From positions 868,001 to 932,000 of the forward strand of contig CP150554.1 in NCBI GenBank assembly GCA_049487715.1: DNA of 64,000 bases, given 5' to 3'. Both the position numbers and the translations under genes were made by a program. Below, one piece after another: positions 10,549 through 20,070 of the stretch. Numbering within the stretch: the first letter of the stretch is position 1; each line of letters starts with the position of its first letter. The stretch is from Pycnococcus provasolii. Its lineage: Eukaryota; Chlorophyta; Pseudoscourfieldiophyceae; Pseudoscourfieldiales. Below the pieces are notes generated by a model. It was given only the letters and a program-made list of their open reading frames with translations, had not been told where the DNA came from and made no database searches.

Positions 10549-11776
10549 GAGCTACGTCGGCCTCGAGTTGCCGATACCACTCAAGTGTGGTTGCGTACTC
10601 CTCATGCCCAGGGATGTTGAACCAACCGCGAACCAGTTCGTGGGTGTCGTGGGCGGCATCGTACTCCGCAGTCCATCTGAGTAGTTCCCGAGCGTTGAAG
10701 TCCTCCTCCTGCACGTTGAGACCCTCCACGTCGTCATCGTATCGGCCGCGCCACCATCCGGTGTTGGCATCATAGTCGATGATGATGCCCTCGCCGTGTG
10801 TTACCGCACCGTCGTCCTCAGAGAAGATTGATCGGAATCGACGACCCACGTACTTTCGTGGTGCTGCATGCATGGTGTCGGCGAATTTCTGCGACCTCGG
10901 CTTGTGTGTTTTCCCTGAGTACGTGCGGCTGTTCCGGTACGACCGGCCTCGACGATCTGCTCCGGGGGCGGGCATCATCGTACCATGCCAAGGCGTCTCC
11001 TGACGTGACGTGATGTTGTTGATCTCGGTCACGTGCATCTCGTCCAGTTTCATCATGCACGTCTTAAATCGGATACTCCACGAAGGCTGTTCCGGCCGAT
11101 TGAAGTCCGCCATCACAGTTGCCATTCGATCGAGCACCGTGACTGTGGGTTGAGCATCAGACGGGCCTTCGAACGTGTGAGCATGCTCCTCCCGAGTACC
11201 ATGCTCCGAGAGGATCGTGACCGGCAGTCCTTCGACGTAGAACATCTTTGTGCGTATCGTGCCGGTGCGTCCCTCGGGCGTGTGCAATTGGAATTCCACG
11301 GATCCAACGAGTGGTTCAACCGGCGTCGGATTGACTCCTTCGAGCGTGGCTCCACTGGATTGCAATTTGCCAACGAAGATGGATTTGTCGCCAGTGGCAT
11401 CGGTCGCCCGTCTCCCAAAGAACGCGATGCGTGATGAGCTCCTCCTGCGTCTTGCGGGGGGGCTGAGTGGCCATATAGGCGGCCGCTTGTGTGCTAATGC
11501 GAAATGATTTACGCTCCTCCTAAACGCTTCCCAATCGTCTTCGCCGTCGGTGGTGGCGTGGCCGCCATCGCTGGCGTGGCCCGCGTTGTCCGTGCCGTCG
11601 AGGCGTTGCTCCTCCTCCTCGTCGTCGTTGGGAGGCACTTCCGGCGGCGGCGGCGTGCGCTCGACACGGAACGCGCGTTGCTTGTGCGGCAGCGATTTCC
11701 CAGGAGCAGGGAACTTGCCTTCATCTTGGCGCTGCCTGGGTGTTGGGGCATACCCACTTGCCGTCCCGTTCGTCAA
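10163..11776 (-). pseudogene. Retrotransposon protease/linker region of pol
   Basis: A 537-codon frame overlapping the end of gag by 56 bases in another frame. The start is disordered and acidic. A middle stretch (DKSIFVGKLQ ... FYVEGLPVTILS) lies where copia proteases sit, but I do not see a clear DSG/DTG catalytic triplet, so protease identity rests mainly on position. The 3' part has charged linker sequence before the pre-integrase zinc segment, which follows in the next frame. Confidence 0.55.
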
Positions 11777-12833
11777 ATTGACGATGGTCGGGGCTGAGAC
11801 AGCCGTGACATACCCCGCGCATGTCGACCCGATACGCGCGGTAGAGGCGTTCTGCTGACGTCAGATACGTGCGATTGCCCGGCCGACGGGGGTTGCGACG
11901 TGGCGGCGCGTCAAGCATACTGCGTTTGCGTGGATCTTCGTCCGTATCGGAGATGTCCGCGTCATCCAGGAGGTCACGTATGACCTCAGCCAGGTCGTCG
12001 CCGATGAGGCGGCGAGAGAGCTTGGCCCGCGTTTTGAGGTCCGGCTGCGCGTTCTGGATGAGCTGGATGATCGCGGCCTCGTCGGAGATGTCGATGCCGC
12101 AGCGGCGCATCTCAAGCACGTGTCCTTGGAGCTCACGCAGGTAGATCGCAACTGAATTCGTGCCTTGCTTGCAACGATGGAATCGTGTAGTCAAGTTCTG
12201 CTTCCGGGCCGCCGTCACATTGTGGCGAAAGAACGTCAGCACGGCGTCGTAGGCCGACTTGGCGTTGTGTGCGGCGTGCACGACTCGTTCAAGTTGCGTG
12301 CGATCGACGGCCGGTGCCAGCTTCACGTGCTTCCCGAAGGGTTGCGTCGTGGCGACAGACTCCTTGATAATGCGGAGAGCTGTCGCGGCACGCGAGTTCT
12401 TGGTTGGATCGCTGTCCGCGATGGTAAAACTCAGAAGCTGGTAGTGCGCGAGGTACGTGTCTAGCGCGCCCTTGAAGATCGGAAAATCGCCGGCGTTGCC
12501 GGTGCACTGCGGTTTCGCAGGCGGGGGCAAGTCATCGATCGACTTTTCTGGGAATTTTCCCTTGCCGACGGTGCCCTCGTCGATGCGCGCCAGTCGGTCT
12601 CCGCGAGTAGCGTTGAGCACGTCTTCGAGGTTCTTCTGAACTGTCTCGAAGGCCGTGCCGTTTCCGTTCTTGATGTTGTCTGCCGTCGAGCTGCGTACGG
12701 CAGGCCGCGGCGTGCCCGCAGGTAGAGCTGTCCTGGGGAAGCTTGCTCTCGAGCGCGCTCCTCCAGCTCCCTGAGGGCCTCTTGCGCTTGCGTGCGCTCC
12801 TCCTCGCTCGACGAGTGCGCAGCTAATGTTCAA
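11721..12833 (-). CDS. Retrotransposon Gag-like protein
   Basis: An intact 370-codon frame, first in the element. The central part (residues about 110-260) resembles the capsid-like UBN2-type gag domain, with the pattern of a repeated helix-rich core. Near the C-terminus is a zinc-knuckle-like sequence (CHGCLSPDH followed by a more distant Cys). It overlaps the next frame by 56 bases, consistent with a frameshift into pol. It packages the element's RNA in relatives; activity here is not shown. Confidence 0.78.
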   Translation of the reverse strand: MNISCALVERGGAHASARGPQGAGGARSRASFPRTALPAGTPRPAVRSSTADNIKNGNGTAFETVQKNLEDVLNATRGDRLARIDEGTVGKGKFPEKSIDDLPPPAKPQCTGNAGDFPIFKGALDTYLAHYQLLSFTIADSDPTKNSRAATALRIIKESVATTQPFGKHVKLAPAVDRTQLERVVHAAHNAKSAYDAVLTFFRHNVTAARKQNLTTRFHRCKQGTNSVAIYLRELQGHVLEMRRCGIDISDEAAIIQLIQNAQPDLKTRAKLSRRLIGDDLAEVIRDLLDDADISDTDEDPRKRSMLDAPPRRNPRRPGNRTYLTSAERLYRAYRVDMRGVCHGCLSPDHRQFDERDGKWVCPNTQAAPR

Positions 12834-12910
12834 GGTCAGCTTTGACCTCCGGGGTGAGGCTCATGTATTGTTGTTCCATGTTCGATTTATCCGCGGAGCC
12901 CTCCGTGGGA

Positions 12911-12923
12911 GGACCCGGTTCCA
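12911..12923 (-). other. tRNA primer-binding site candidate
   Basis: Immediately inside the 5' LTR, the minus strand reads TGGAACCGGGTCC. The leading TGG is complementary to a tRNA CCA end, with no spacer after the LTR. The matching tRNA was not identified. Confidence 0.5.
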
Positions 12924-13452
12924 TGACTGAAACCCAAGTACTCCAACAACAGCCGTGCCACCTTAAGTGACCTTAAATACAAGGCACACTGGAGTCGGTG
13001 TAGAGTAGTGATAACCACTGTGAGTGGCCGCCACTAATTAAGACTTGAACTCCCCTCTGACTACGAATGGAGTAGACAGAAGAAAAGGAATGAATCGTTT
13101 ACAAGGTTCATCGGACGAGCCCATTTAGTGGCTCGCCTACAGGATGCCTCTGGGCCGTCCGAGGGCCTCAAGAGACACCTCTTCACCACCGTAGACGTGG
13201 TGATAAGGCCCTCAATCAAATCTCATCCAAAACCAACTCAATCTATGTCCCCACAGACAAATCCAGCGTCCGGGAGCCGCCACTCCTTCACACCATGTCA
13301 CAAACCCACGTGGCGGAACTCCGAAACCAAACTCACCCAGAAACCCTAAACGTAACCCTAGACCTAACCCTAGATCCAACCCTAACCCTAAACAAAACCC
13401 TAATCCTAGAAACCCCAAATCAGAACCTGCGAGAACCAAACGCCCTCGCTCA
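12924..13452 (-). repeat. 5' LTR of the copia element
   Basis: 529 bp, same length and ends as the copy at 6992-7520, with one visible difference. It should contain the element's promoter. It carries the same telomere-like CCCTAA repeats at about 13341-13408. Confidence 0.95.
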
Positions 13453-15259
13453 AGGATGGGAACTTGAAGCAAGCTATACAACGTACTTAGCACGTGCATA
13501 TCATCCACCCTATCGAGAAGTTGCAGGTACGCATCTCTATCGGAAAAGTCACTCGTCATCGTGTGACGGAATGCGCCGCGGGGATAGCCGACCAAAGGAG
13601 GCTGAGGTCCGGCGAGTCGCTTGGGCAACAGGATACGTGCAGCGGCCGATCCATCGCCGTCGTACCAGCGATAGTTTCGCTCGTAAGTGAAGTTGCGCAC
13701 GTGCCCGAAAAAAAATACGAAACGCACTATGCTTGCCGAGAGCATGGATAATGGAATAGCAAGCTTAAGTACATCTACCACAATCGTCCATGCGTCGAGT
13801 AGAAAGTGGCGACGAACGATTCGTCCCTGTAGTCGCCGAATCAAAGACGCGTGCAGCAAGTGCAAAAATTGTCGCATATCACCGATCGAGCTCACGCATA
13901 AGGCAATTGCGAATGCCGCAACCAGCAACTCGACGGCGAACCATGCCGCGCGTCGTGCCGTTCCGAAGTAGTCAAACAGTGAGAGCTTCCATACGTCAGC
14001 CTCTGTTGAGATGCGACCGTGAGCATCAATACTTATTCGAACTCGTACATCTGCAAGCACCTCTTCGGGAACATTGTGCAGGAGGAAGCGAAAGTCCACA
14101 AATCGCGTCCGTTGGTCCACAAAGCGCGACGCCTGCAAATATGACAGCAACAGCTTTGCTCTATCCTCCATCAGAGTGCCGTCGATGTAAACGTCGAAGA
14201 GTGCACCCTCCACGTCGGCGGAAACGGTGTTTTCGTCGTAAGCGCGTTCGAAAAATGCAAACGGTAATCCAGAGTCACCGAACTCGGTAGAATTGTAGAA
14301 AGCTTGCTTCACGAAGGGAAGTGCAGGGTTGTACAGTGCATGGAATGAATTCTCTCCTGAGGAGGACGTCGACGTCACATCCGATGGAAAGTCCATTCGC
14401 GCAAACATTGCATCAAATCCGAACGCACCGCCTGTATCAAGAATTGAGCACTGCAACTCCCGGTAAAATTGCTCAAAGCGATTCGCTTCACTAGAATCCA
14501 TCGTCAAGGCATCGCGTATATTCGACGTATCCCTGCCCCTTCCTAGCATCGTGCGCCCGCGGCACCCTGCTCTACGTGCCGTTCGGCGCTGCGTGACGAG
14601 CACGCCTCCCACCACACGTAGCCTGCTCGCTGCTCCAAACGATCGTGCTCGCGTGGTGTATCCCACATAGTTGATAAGATCGCTTCTTGCTTCAAGAGAG
14701 GGCGACAAGGACTTTTGCTTGTCGGATGAGGACTCTAGCAGTGTCGCTTCAATCACAACTTCAGAACTGCTGCCCGTCCTTCTCTGCAATGAATGGTCGC
14801 GAAGCAACCTTCTCGCGATGTCGCCCTCATGTCGACGTTCTTGTTCATCTTGCACGCTAGACGCATTGTCTGCTGATGTCGGTGAAGGAATCTCATCCGC
14901 ATGTAGAGGCATATTGTAGGAGCTGATATTGTAGTAGACGTGCCGGGCGCCATTCGCACCACGGCAAGTACACGCATCCCTGGGGATGACGCTGTTGCTG
15001 TCGTTGTCTCCTCCATCTGCTGATGGCGTAGTGTCGCATCATCCAGCAGTGCGCGTCGTGCGCTGAGTCGCTGCGACGCCAGCGGCGAGTTTTGCGCGAT
15101 GACGACTAGATCTTCGCGCTCCTCGTCGTTGAGCAGTGGTTGTTCCGGGCGCTGTTCACCAGCTGACCCGGTTCCATGATGGAACGAGCCACTGCCCGTA
15201 GGTTGTGGTGTGTGTTCTTGGTGTGTGCCCCCGGCACCGGTGTCACCTTCAGACGCCAT
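13453..15259 (-). CDS. Polycystin/TRPP-like cation channel, N-terminal half (upstream of retrotransposon)
   Basis: The frame open from about 15038, with its first ATG at 14912, encodes the large extracellular polycystin-type domain. It has a GGVLVTQRRTARRAGC block, an acidic Cys-containing region and TRFVDFRFLLHNVPEEVLADVRV, resembling the family's FxxYN...NLFC region. Membrane spans follow (FAVELLVAAFAIALCV; LAIPLSMLSASIVRFVFFF). The frame then runs into the LTR and stops at 13212. A second frame with an ATG at 15259 (a Gly/His/Gln-rich disordered start) probably supplies the true N-terminus through an intron I could not place. The codon phase at 13453 matches that at 6986, so the two gene halves were one gene. 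Confidence 0.6.
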
Positions 15260-15399
15260 AGGTTGTGGTCGAGTGAAAGTAAGTAAAAAGTCAAGAATGA
15301 CGTTACAAAGAAGGTGAAAGTAAAGCGCGCGCCGCCAGCGCGCCGCCAATTGAGCGCGTCAGTCAATCAGCGCCAATCACATCAAATCACCATAAAAAG

Positions 15400-15490
15400 A
15401 ACGTCTTGAGCAATTATTCCAAAAGGGGAGATTATAGTGGGCTGTCTGTCTCCCACTATAAACATATCACGTCCTGAAAGTCAAGACGTT
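15400..15490. repeat. Nested inverted repeats
   Basis: Outer arms AACGTCTTGA (15400-15409) and its exact complement (15481-15490) enclose inner arms TATAGTGGG (15433-15441) and CCCACTATA (15452-15460). This could be a small foldback element or a cruciform-forming regulatory site. Confidence 0.6.
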
Positions 15491-16303
15491 TTTCTCCCAA
15501 ATCAAACCCACAAATCAAATCTCCAGTGGGGGTTTTCTGTTAGGTAGTCCTACCCGGTAGTGTTGCTTCAAAAGCCCAAACGAAACCCCTTGAAAAGAAA
15601 AGCAGGAGAGCAAGAGCAAGAGCGCACGCCCACCAGGCCGAACCACCAGCTAGATGCAAGAGACCAGCCAGCCAGCAAGAGAGGGAAGAGGGCGGAGGCA
15701 CCACGTGATGTCACCACGTGGATGGGAGAGTGGGAGACAAATTGCCCCGTTGGTTCCGCCAACCGAGGGAGAGGCGGGTGGAAAGAAAAGTAGAACCTCG
15801 GTTCCCCTGTCAGCCTGGTCAGGGTGCCCTGCAAGGCGGCTGGGGGAGATATTTCAAACCCACTGCCACGTCTACAGGGCACATGGACCCTCCATCGCCC
15901 CTAAGAGGGTGCCACGCCATTCCCCTCAAGAAAATCTCCGGGAAAGATTGCCTTTTCTCCCCACCTAGTTGGTACATGACAGGGTCCCGCTCCCCCCTCC
16001 CCTCCGAGGTCCGGCCCCTCCTTTGCTCTCGCCCTCGCCCTCCCCCTCGGACCAGCCTAATATCATACGCCCTGGACGACATACTTTATTCCATACCCAC
16101 CCTAGGTGGGTTGCTTTCACGCTCCTCCCTGCCCCTACCCTACCCTACCACCTACCCTACCCTACCCTGCTGTGTGTGTGTTTCTTGATTACACTCTCCT
16201 TCGCCGCTCAGCACTCTCTTCGCACTCGTAGCGTCTCGTCTCGTAGCGTCTCGTCTCGTTGGCTCTGGCGTGTAGCGTATCGTATCGTATCGCAATTTAC
16301 AGA

Positions 16304-16340
16304 CTTATAAATACAGAGCACATACCGCTTATAAATACAG
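16304..16340 (+). promoter_or_regulatory. Duplicated TATA-like element
   Basis: CTTATAAATACAG occurs at 16304-16316 and again at 16328-16340, 24 bases apart and about 50-85 bases before the likely ATG at 16388. Confidence 0.45.
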
Positions 16341-16387
16341 GCAAAGGCAGCAGCACACACCCTCCATTACCCACAGGCGTAGTAGTT

Positions 16388-17794
16388 ATGCACATGCCAA
16401 CGTGTGGGCACTCGCGCTCATCGTCCAACGCATCTTCAGACAACTCTGACAACACCACCAACTACTACTTCTCCTCACAGCAGCAGCAGCAGCACCAGCA
16501 CCAGCAGCAGCAGCAGCAACAACAACACGGTCAGCAGCAGTCCTGCACGAGCATTGGCATCTTGCCACGCTGGGTCGAACGTGTGCGCTCTTGGAGGCGA
16601 CGGGCGGCACAAAGCAAGCAAAAAGGCACCAAGCACGCAGTGCACAGCGAAGAGCGCGCGGGATCGCCCGCGGTGGAACCTCCCAGCATGACACCCATCC
16701 AACGGCCGAGCTTCGAAACGCCGCGGAACAGCAACGCCGGCAACTCGTCGGAACTGACTGCAAGCTTACGCACGGCGGCATCCTTCGAAAGTATCACCAC
16801 GTCGAGCTCTCTCAGCAGCCGCTCGTCGGGGGAAAATTTTGCCACCCTGCAGAATGTCAAGTGCTTCACGGCGACGGAAAATGATAGCTTCTACATCAAG
16901 CTCGAGACGGTGCTTGAGCTGCTCACGGAGGAGAGCGGGAGCCTGGGCGCGTGCGTTCCCATGTGCCAGATGTGGCTGCCGAAGCGCGGCGGTGGCTCCA
17001 TAGCCAGCTCGCACGGATCCATCGCCTCTGGCGGTGTCATGCATGCGTCAGAGAAGATGAGGCGAGGGCGCTGCGCGTTGCACTTGCACTTTCTCGAGCG
17101 AGCGGGGCGCGTGCCCTGTGGCGAGGGCGTGGGACTTCCTGGGCGTGTCTACAAGAGCTGTGGCGTCGAGGTTGTGCAGGACGTGAGGCAGGCGGAGTGC
17201 TTTCCCACGAAGAAGCTCTGCGACGATCACGGAGTGCACTGCGTGCTCGGCTTCCCGCTTTACAAGAAGCAGATTCCACCGCCACCGAAGCACCTCGACA
17301 AGAGGGAGCGACGGCGCTACCGCCCCAAGCCAGATGCTGTTCTCGAGGTGTACCTCGATGCACCCACCATAAACTCCACGAATGGAACCACCGCCACCAT
17401 CAACGCCGCCACCGCCACCGCCGACGGCTACATCGCTGCATCCTCACCCAGCGTGTGGAGGCAGATGCAAGCGCGAGACCTCGCCATCGCCGGAGGAGCA
17501 CCTGCCGTCATCACGCGCATCGAGAGTCTCGTCAGTGACGCGGAGCTCTTCATCTCGCCGTACCACCCCGATGCTAGCTCAGTCTTCGTGCTCAAACAAC
17601 CTAACCAGCCCGACTCACCCGTCTACCCACCCAAAGCGCCAACGCCTCTTCTGGCTGCGCTCGCAAATGCACCGCCACCACCACCCCATCTCGCCGGGCC
17701 CGACCCATTGAGTGTGCTCAAAATCAAGGCGCCGCCAACTGTTTCCCCCTCCCTGCCGATTCCCATCGTGCGTCCCACCACGCAAGCTGCTTAA
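16388..17794 (+). CDS. GAF-like domain protein with Gln-rich N-terminus
   Basis: I chose the ATG at 16388 (another is at 16394) because the upstream part of the frame covers the TATA-like sites. About 468 aa. A Gln/His-rich low-complexity region lies near residues 30-52. A folded domain around residues 155-300 ends in GVGLPGRVYKSCGVEVVQD ... GVHCVLGFPLYK, the typical end of a GAF domain. It resembles the GAF-like domain of NIN-like regulators, but no RWP-RK DNA-binding domain is present. The rest is Pro/Ala/Thr-rich and disordered. A small-molecule sensor or signalling role is inferred from the domain only; the ligand is unknown. Confidence 0.6.
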   Translation: MHMPTCGHSRSSSNASSDNSDNTTNYYFSSQQQQQHQHQQQQQQQQHGQQQSCTSIGILPRWVERVRSWRRRAAQSKQKGTKHAVHSEERAGSPAVEPPSMTPIQRPSFETPRNSNAGNSSELTASLRTAASFESITTSSSLSSRSSGENFATLQNVKCFTATENDSFYIKLETVLELLTEESGSLGACVPMCQMWLPKRGGGSIASSHGSIASGGVMHASEKMRRGRCALHLHFLERAGRVPCGEGVGLPGRVYKSCGVEVVQDVRQAECFPTKKLCDDHGVHCVLGFPLYKKQIPPPPKHLDKRERRRYRPKPDAVLEVYLDAPTINSTNGTTATINAATATADGYIAASSPSVWRQMQARDLAIAGGAPAVITRIESLVSDAELFISPYHPDASSVFVLKQPNQPDSPVYPPKAPTPLLAALANAPPPPPHLAGPDPLSVLKIKAPPTVSPSLPIPIVRPTTQAA

Positions 17795-17991
17795 ATATGC
17801 AAAGTAGGTGCCGCCTTGTGTGATGTGTATTTTTGGATAATAATAACTGATGATCTAGCTTGTAGTTTTTGACACACGATCGAAGAAATTTTTCTGCTGA
17901 TAGAACAAAGTAAGCAGCCTTATCTTTTCTATTTCAATTGTTTTTTTCTTCTATCTTTTGAAGTCAAACACACACACACGCACACCACCTC

Positions 17992-18948
17992 CTAGCCAGC
18001 CAACCTTTCAATCAACTTGCTATTTTTGGCAATGGGATTGCGCTCATCCTTCTCCGCGAGCATCTTTGGTGTCTGAAATTCCTCCTGAACAGCCGCCGGG
18101 TCAGCACCCGCATCCAGCAGCGCCTCGGCAATATCCACTCTTCCATAACCGCAAGCGTAGTGCAGCGGCGTGTTCTGCTTGTTGTCTCGCGAGTCGATGG
18201 TCGCACCCGCCTCGATGAGAGCGTCGACGGAGATCGCCTTGTCGTACGCCACGGCGTAGTGCAGCGGCGTGCGCCCCTCGCTATCCTGGTCGTTGAGGTC
18301 CTTTCCAATCGCCACAAAGTCCTCGAGCGCCTCGACGTCGCCCTCCTTCGCGGCGTCGAACAGGTTGTTCACCTCCGCCGGCCCTGCCGGCGCTGCTCCA
18401 GCAGCTGAGGCGGTGCCGTTCGCGGCGCGCATCTCGCGCACCTCGATCATCATGCGTCCAAACTTGCGGAGAACAGCCTCGTCATCCCAGAACTGCTGGA
18501 GTCCCGCCTGTCCCTGCTCCTCGACCGCCTTGAAGAGCGGCACGAGGTCGGCGTCGCCCTTGAGTTCCTCCACCTTTTGCTTGAACTCGTCGCTCGCCAG
18601 GATCTCCTGCATCTCCTTCTGCTGCTGCTGCTGTGCCATGACAACCTGCTGGAATTTAGCTGGGTCGCGCTTCATGAGTTCCGCCATCTGCGCCATCTGC
18701 TGCCTGAGCGCTGGGTTTTGCTCCATGGCTTCCTCCATCGCCTCCATTTGCTGTTTGAGCTCCGGATTCGCGTCCATCGCCTCTTTCATCTTCGCCTCGA
18801 GTTCCTCGGGAGGGAGCGCCGCCGGGTTGTCGGTTTCCGCGCGGCAGGTGAGCGGACTCCTCAGCGGCCTCCTGCTTCTGCGGCTGAGCGGTGAGGTTCG
18901 GCGTGCGGTGGAGCAGGGACGCGCTGCAGGGGCTGTGGTCGCCGCCAT
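17992..18948 (-). CDS. AKR2-like ankyrin protein with STI1-type repeats and plastid-type N-terminus
   Basis: About 318 aa from the ATG at 18948. Residues 1-40 are Ala/Ser/Arg-rich with few acids and end near LTCRAE, like a chloroplast transit peptide. A Met/Gln-rich helical section follows (PELKQQMEAMEEAMEQNP; MAELMKRDPAKFQQVV), typical of STI1 motifs, then a conserved acidic segment (DLVPLFKAVEEQG, FGRMMIEVREM) and C-terminal ankyrin repeats (GRTPLHYAVAYDK, NTPLHYACGYGR). The order matches land-plant AKR2, a cytosolic chaperone for chloroplast outer-envelope proteins. The transit-like extension is unusual for AKR2, so this may be a plastid-internal relative. It is convergent with the GAF gene and divergent from the TMEM128-like gene. 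Confidence 0.75.
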   Translation of the reverse strand: MAATTAPAARPCSTARRTSPLSRRSRRPLRSPLTCRAETDNPAALPPEELEAKMKEAMDANPELKQQMEAMEEAMEQNPALRQQMAQMAELMKRDPAKFQQVVMAQQQQQKEMQEILASDEFKQKVEELKGDADLVPLFKAVEEQGQAGLQQFWDDEAVLRKFGRMMIEVREMRAANGTASAAGAAPAGPAEVNNLFDAAKEGDVEALEDFVAIGKDLNDQDSEGRTPLHYAVAYDKAISVDALIEAGATIDSRDNKQNTPLHYACGYGRVDIAEALLDAGADPAAVQEEFQTPKMLAEKDERNPIAKNSKLIERLAG

Positions 18949-19419
18949 GGTGCGTATATTGTGGGTGCGGTGTGCTCGGGGGAGGAGGTGAAAATCGAAA
19001 AGCAAAATCGAATCCCCGATCAATCTAAAATCTATCCCCTATCCATAATACCACATCGCAAACCCCAAAGTCCTAACCTAATCGCTCCCTCATGCCTCTG
19101 TGATGGAACCCCCAACCCAACCCTCCGCCTTGGAAGCCTACATTGTAGTGATGTAGTCTATCTGTGTCCTGTAATTGGTTCTTTCTTTACCCTTAACCTT
19201 CGCGGCCGGCCGGGCACTGGCACTGCTGGTTCGGTGGTTCCTGGTGCTAACCTTTGCTTGACGTTGACTGAGGTGGTCAAGTTCCTCCTCCCGTCCCGCC
19301 CTCCCGTCTTCGCGCCTCCTGCATGCAACTCCCGCCTCCAACACTCCAAACTCCACTTCACTCAACACTCAACATCACCCGCGTGCGCGCTGCCTCAGCC
19401 GTGCACAGACGCACAGGTG
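18949..19419. other. Divergent promoter region
   Basis: 471 bp between two gene starts. AT-richer than the coding DNA near 19010-19080, with an AACCCCAAAG...CCTAACCTAA stretch resembling the telo-box-like motifs seen elsewhere in the window. No convincing gene is present. Confidence 0.5.
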
Positions 19420-19967
19420 ATGCACAGACGTGCCACCGCAGCCTCCACCTCAACGTCAGCTCACGCAACTCCTGCAACTGGACATCCGCCGCCACCGCCG
19501 CCGCCGCCTCAGATCTTCGACGAAGCAACCACCAAAGCGCTCCTCGCGTACGCGGAGTCGAGACAACGCGGGTCCAAGGCGCGGCGTCTCCTCGAGACGT
19601 TCGTGTGGATCGCCGTTGCGGGAGCAGCCGCTTGGTTCGGAGACGGGCGCAGAAACGCTCTGGCCTTGCACTGGGAGCCTGATGCGCGCGTCGACGACAC
19701 GACGCTCGTCGGATTCTACGCAATCATCGCACTCCAGGCGGCGATCATGTTGTACCTTGCTGTGACCGCGCCGAACGAAAACTGGAACGAGACGCACCCA
19801 AGCGCGTGCGCCGCTGGCGCGTTTCTCCTGCTTGCAGGTTGGGCGACGTGGTGCGGAGCCTTCTGGGGCGTGTTCGGATATGCCGCGCCGTTCGTCGCGC
19901 TCGTGTACTTCTCAGGCGTCGTGCACGTGCTTTGGTTGTTCCCGTTCAACACTCGCCGTGCAAACAA

Positions 19968-20005
<38 letters not shown>

Positions 20006-20019
20006 ACAACAACATGTAA
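19420..20019 (+). CDS. TMEM128-like four-span membrane protein
   Basis: I chose the ATG at 19420. About 199 aa. After a Thr/Ala/Pro-rich start, four hydrophobic segments are visible: ETFVWIAVAGAAAWFG, FYAIIALQAAIMLYLAV, AAGAFLLLAGWATWCGAFWGVF, and APFVALVYFSGVVHVLWLF. Spacing and the W/Y-rich loop before the third span resemble the TMEM128 family, membrane proteins of unknown role in animals and plants. The C-terminus is an Asn/Ser homopolymer-like tail from an AACAGC repeat. The assignment rests on topology and a few residues, so it is moderate. Confidence 0.5.
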
Positions 20020-20070
20020 TATTATTTATCTTGGCGCACGATTCACACTTGTTACTTTTTACTTCCGTCG

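Larger units (their letters stand above)
6992..13452 (-). mobile_element. Ty1/copia-type LTR retrotransposon inserted in a channel gene
   Basis: A 6461-bp element on the minus strand bounded by two 529-bp direct LTRs and flanked by the 5-bp target duplication AGGAT (6987-6991 and 13453-13457). Internal order in the element's own direction is gag, protease region, integrase, reverse transcriptase, RNase H; integrase before RT is diagnostic of the copia type. The gag frame is whole, but the pol region is spread over at least six segments in shifting frames. The copy is therefore either defective, needs frameshifting, or carries sequence errors. A primer-binding site and a purine tract sit next to the LTRs as expected. 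Confidence 0.93.
15260..16387. other. Long intergenic region with inverted repeats and CCCTA repeats
   Basis: 1.1 kb between the divergent channel and GAF-domain genes. It contains a nested inverted repeat (15400-15490), a CCCTA-type simple repeat (about 16129-16169) and two TATA-like sites at 16304 and 16328. Short open frames here look incidental. It probably holds both promoters. Confidence 0.6.

Noticed and set aside
16475-16869. Leu/Ala-rich minus-strand frames opposite the Gln-repeat gene
   Set aside because: They arise from the CAG/CAA repeat read on the other strand and have no domain.
19716-20015. Minus-strand frame beginning with a long Leu run
   Set aside because: It is the complement of the AACAGC repeat at the end of the TMEM128-like gene.
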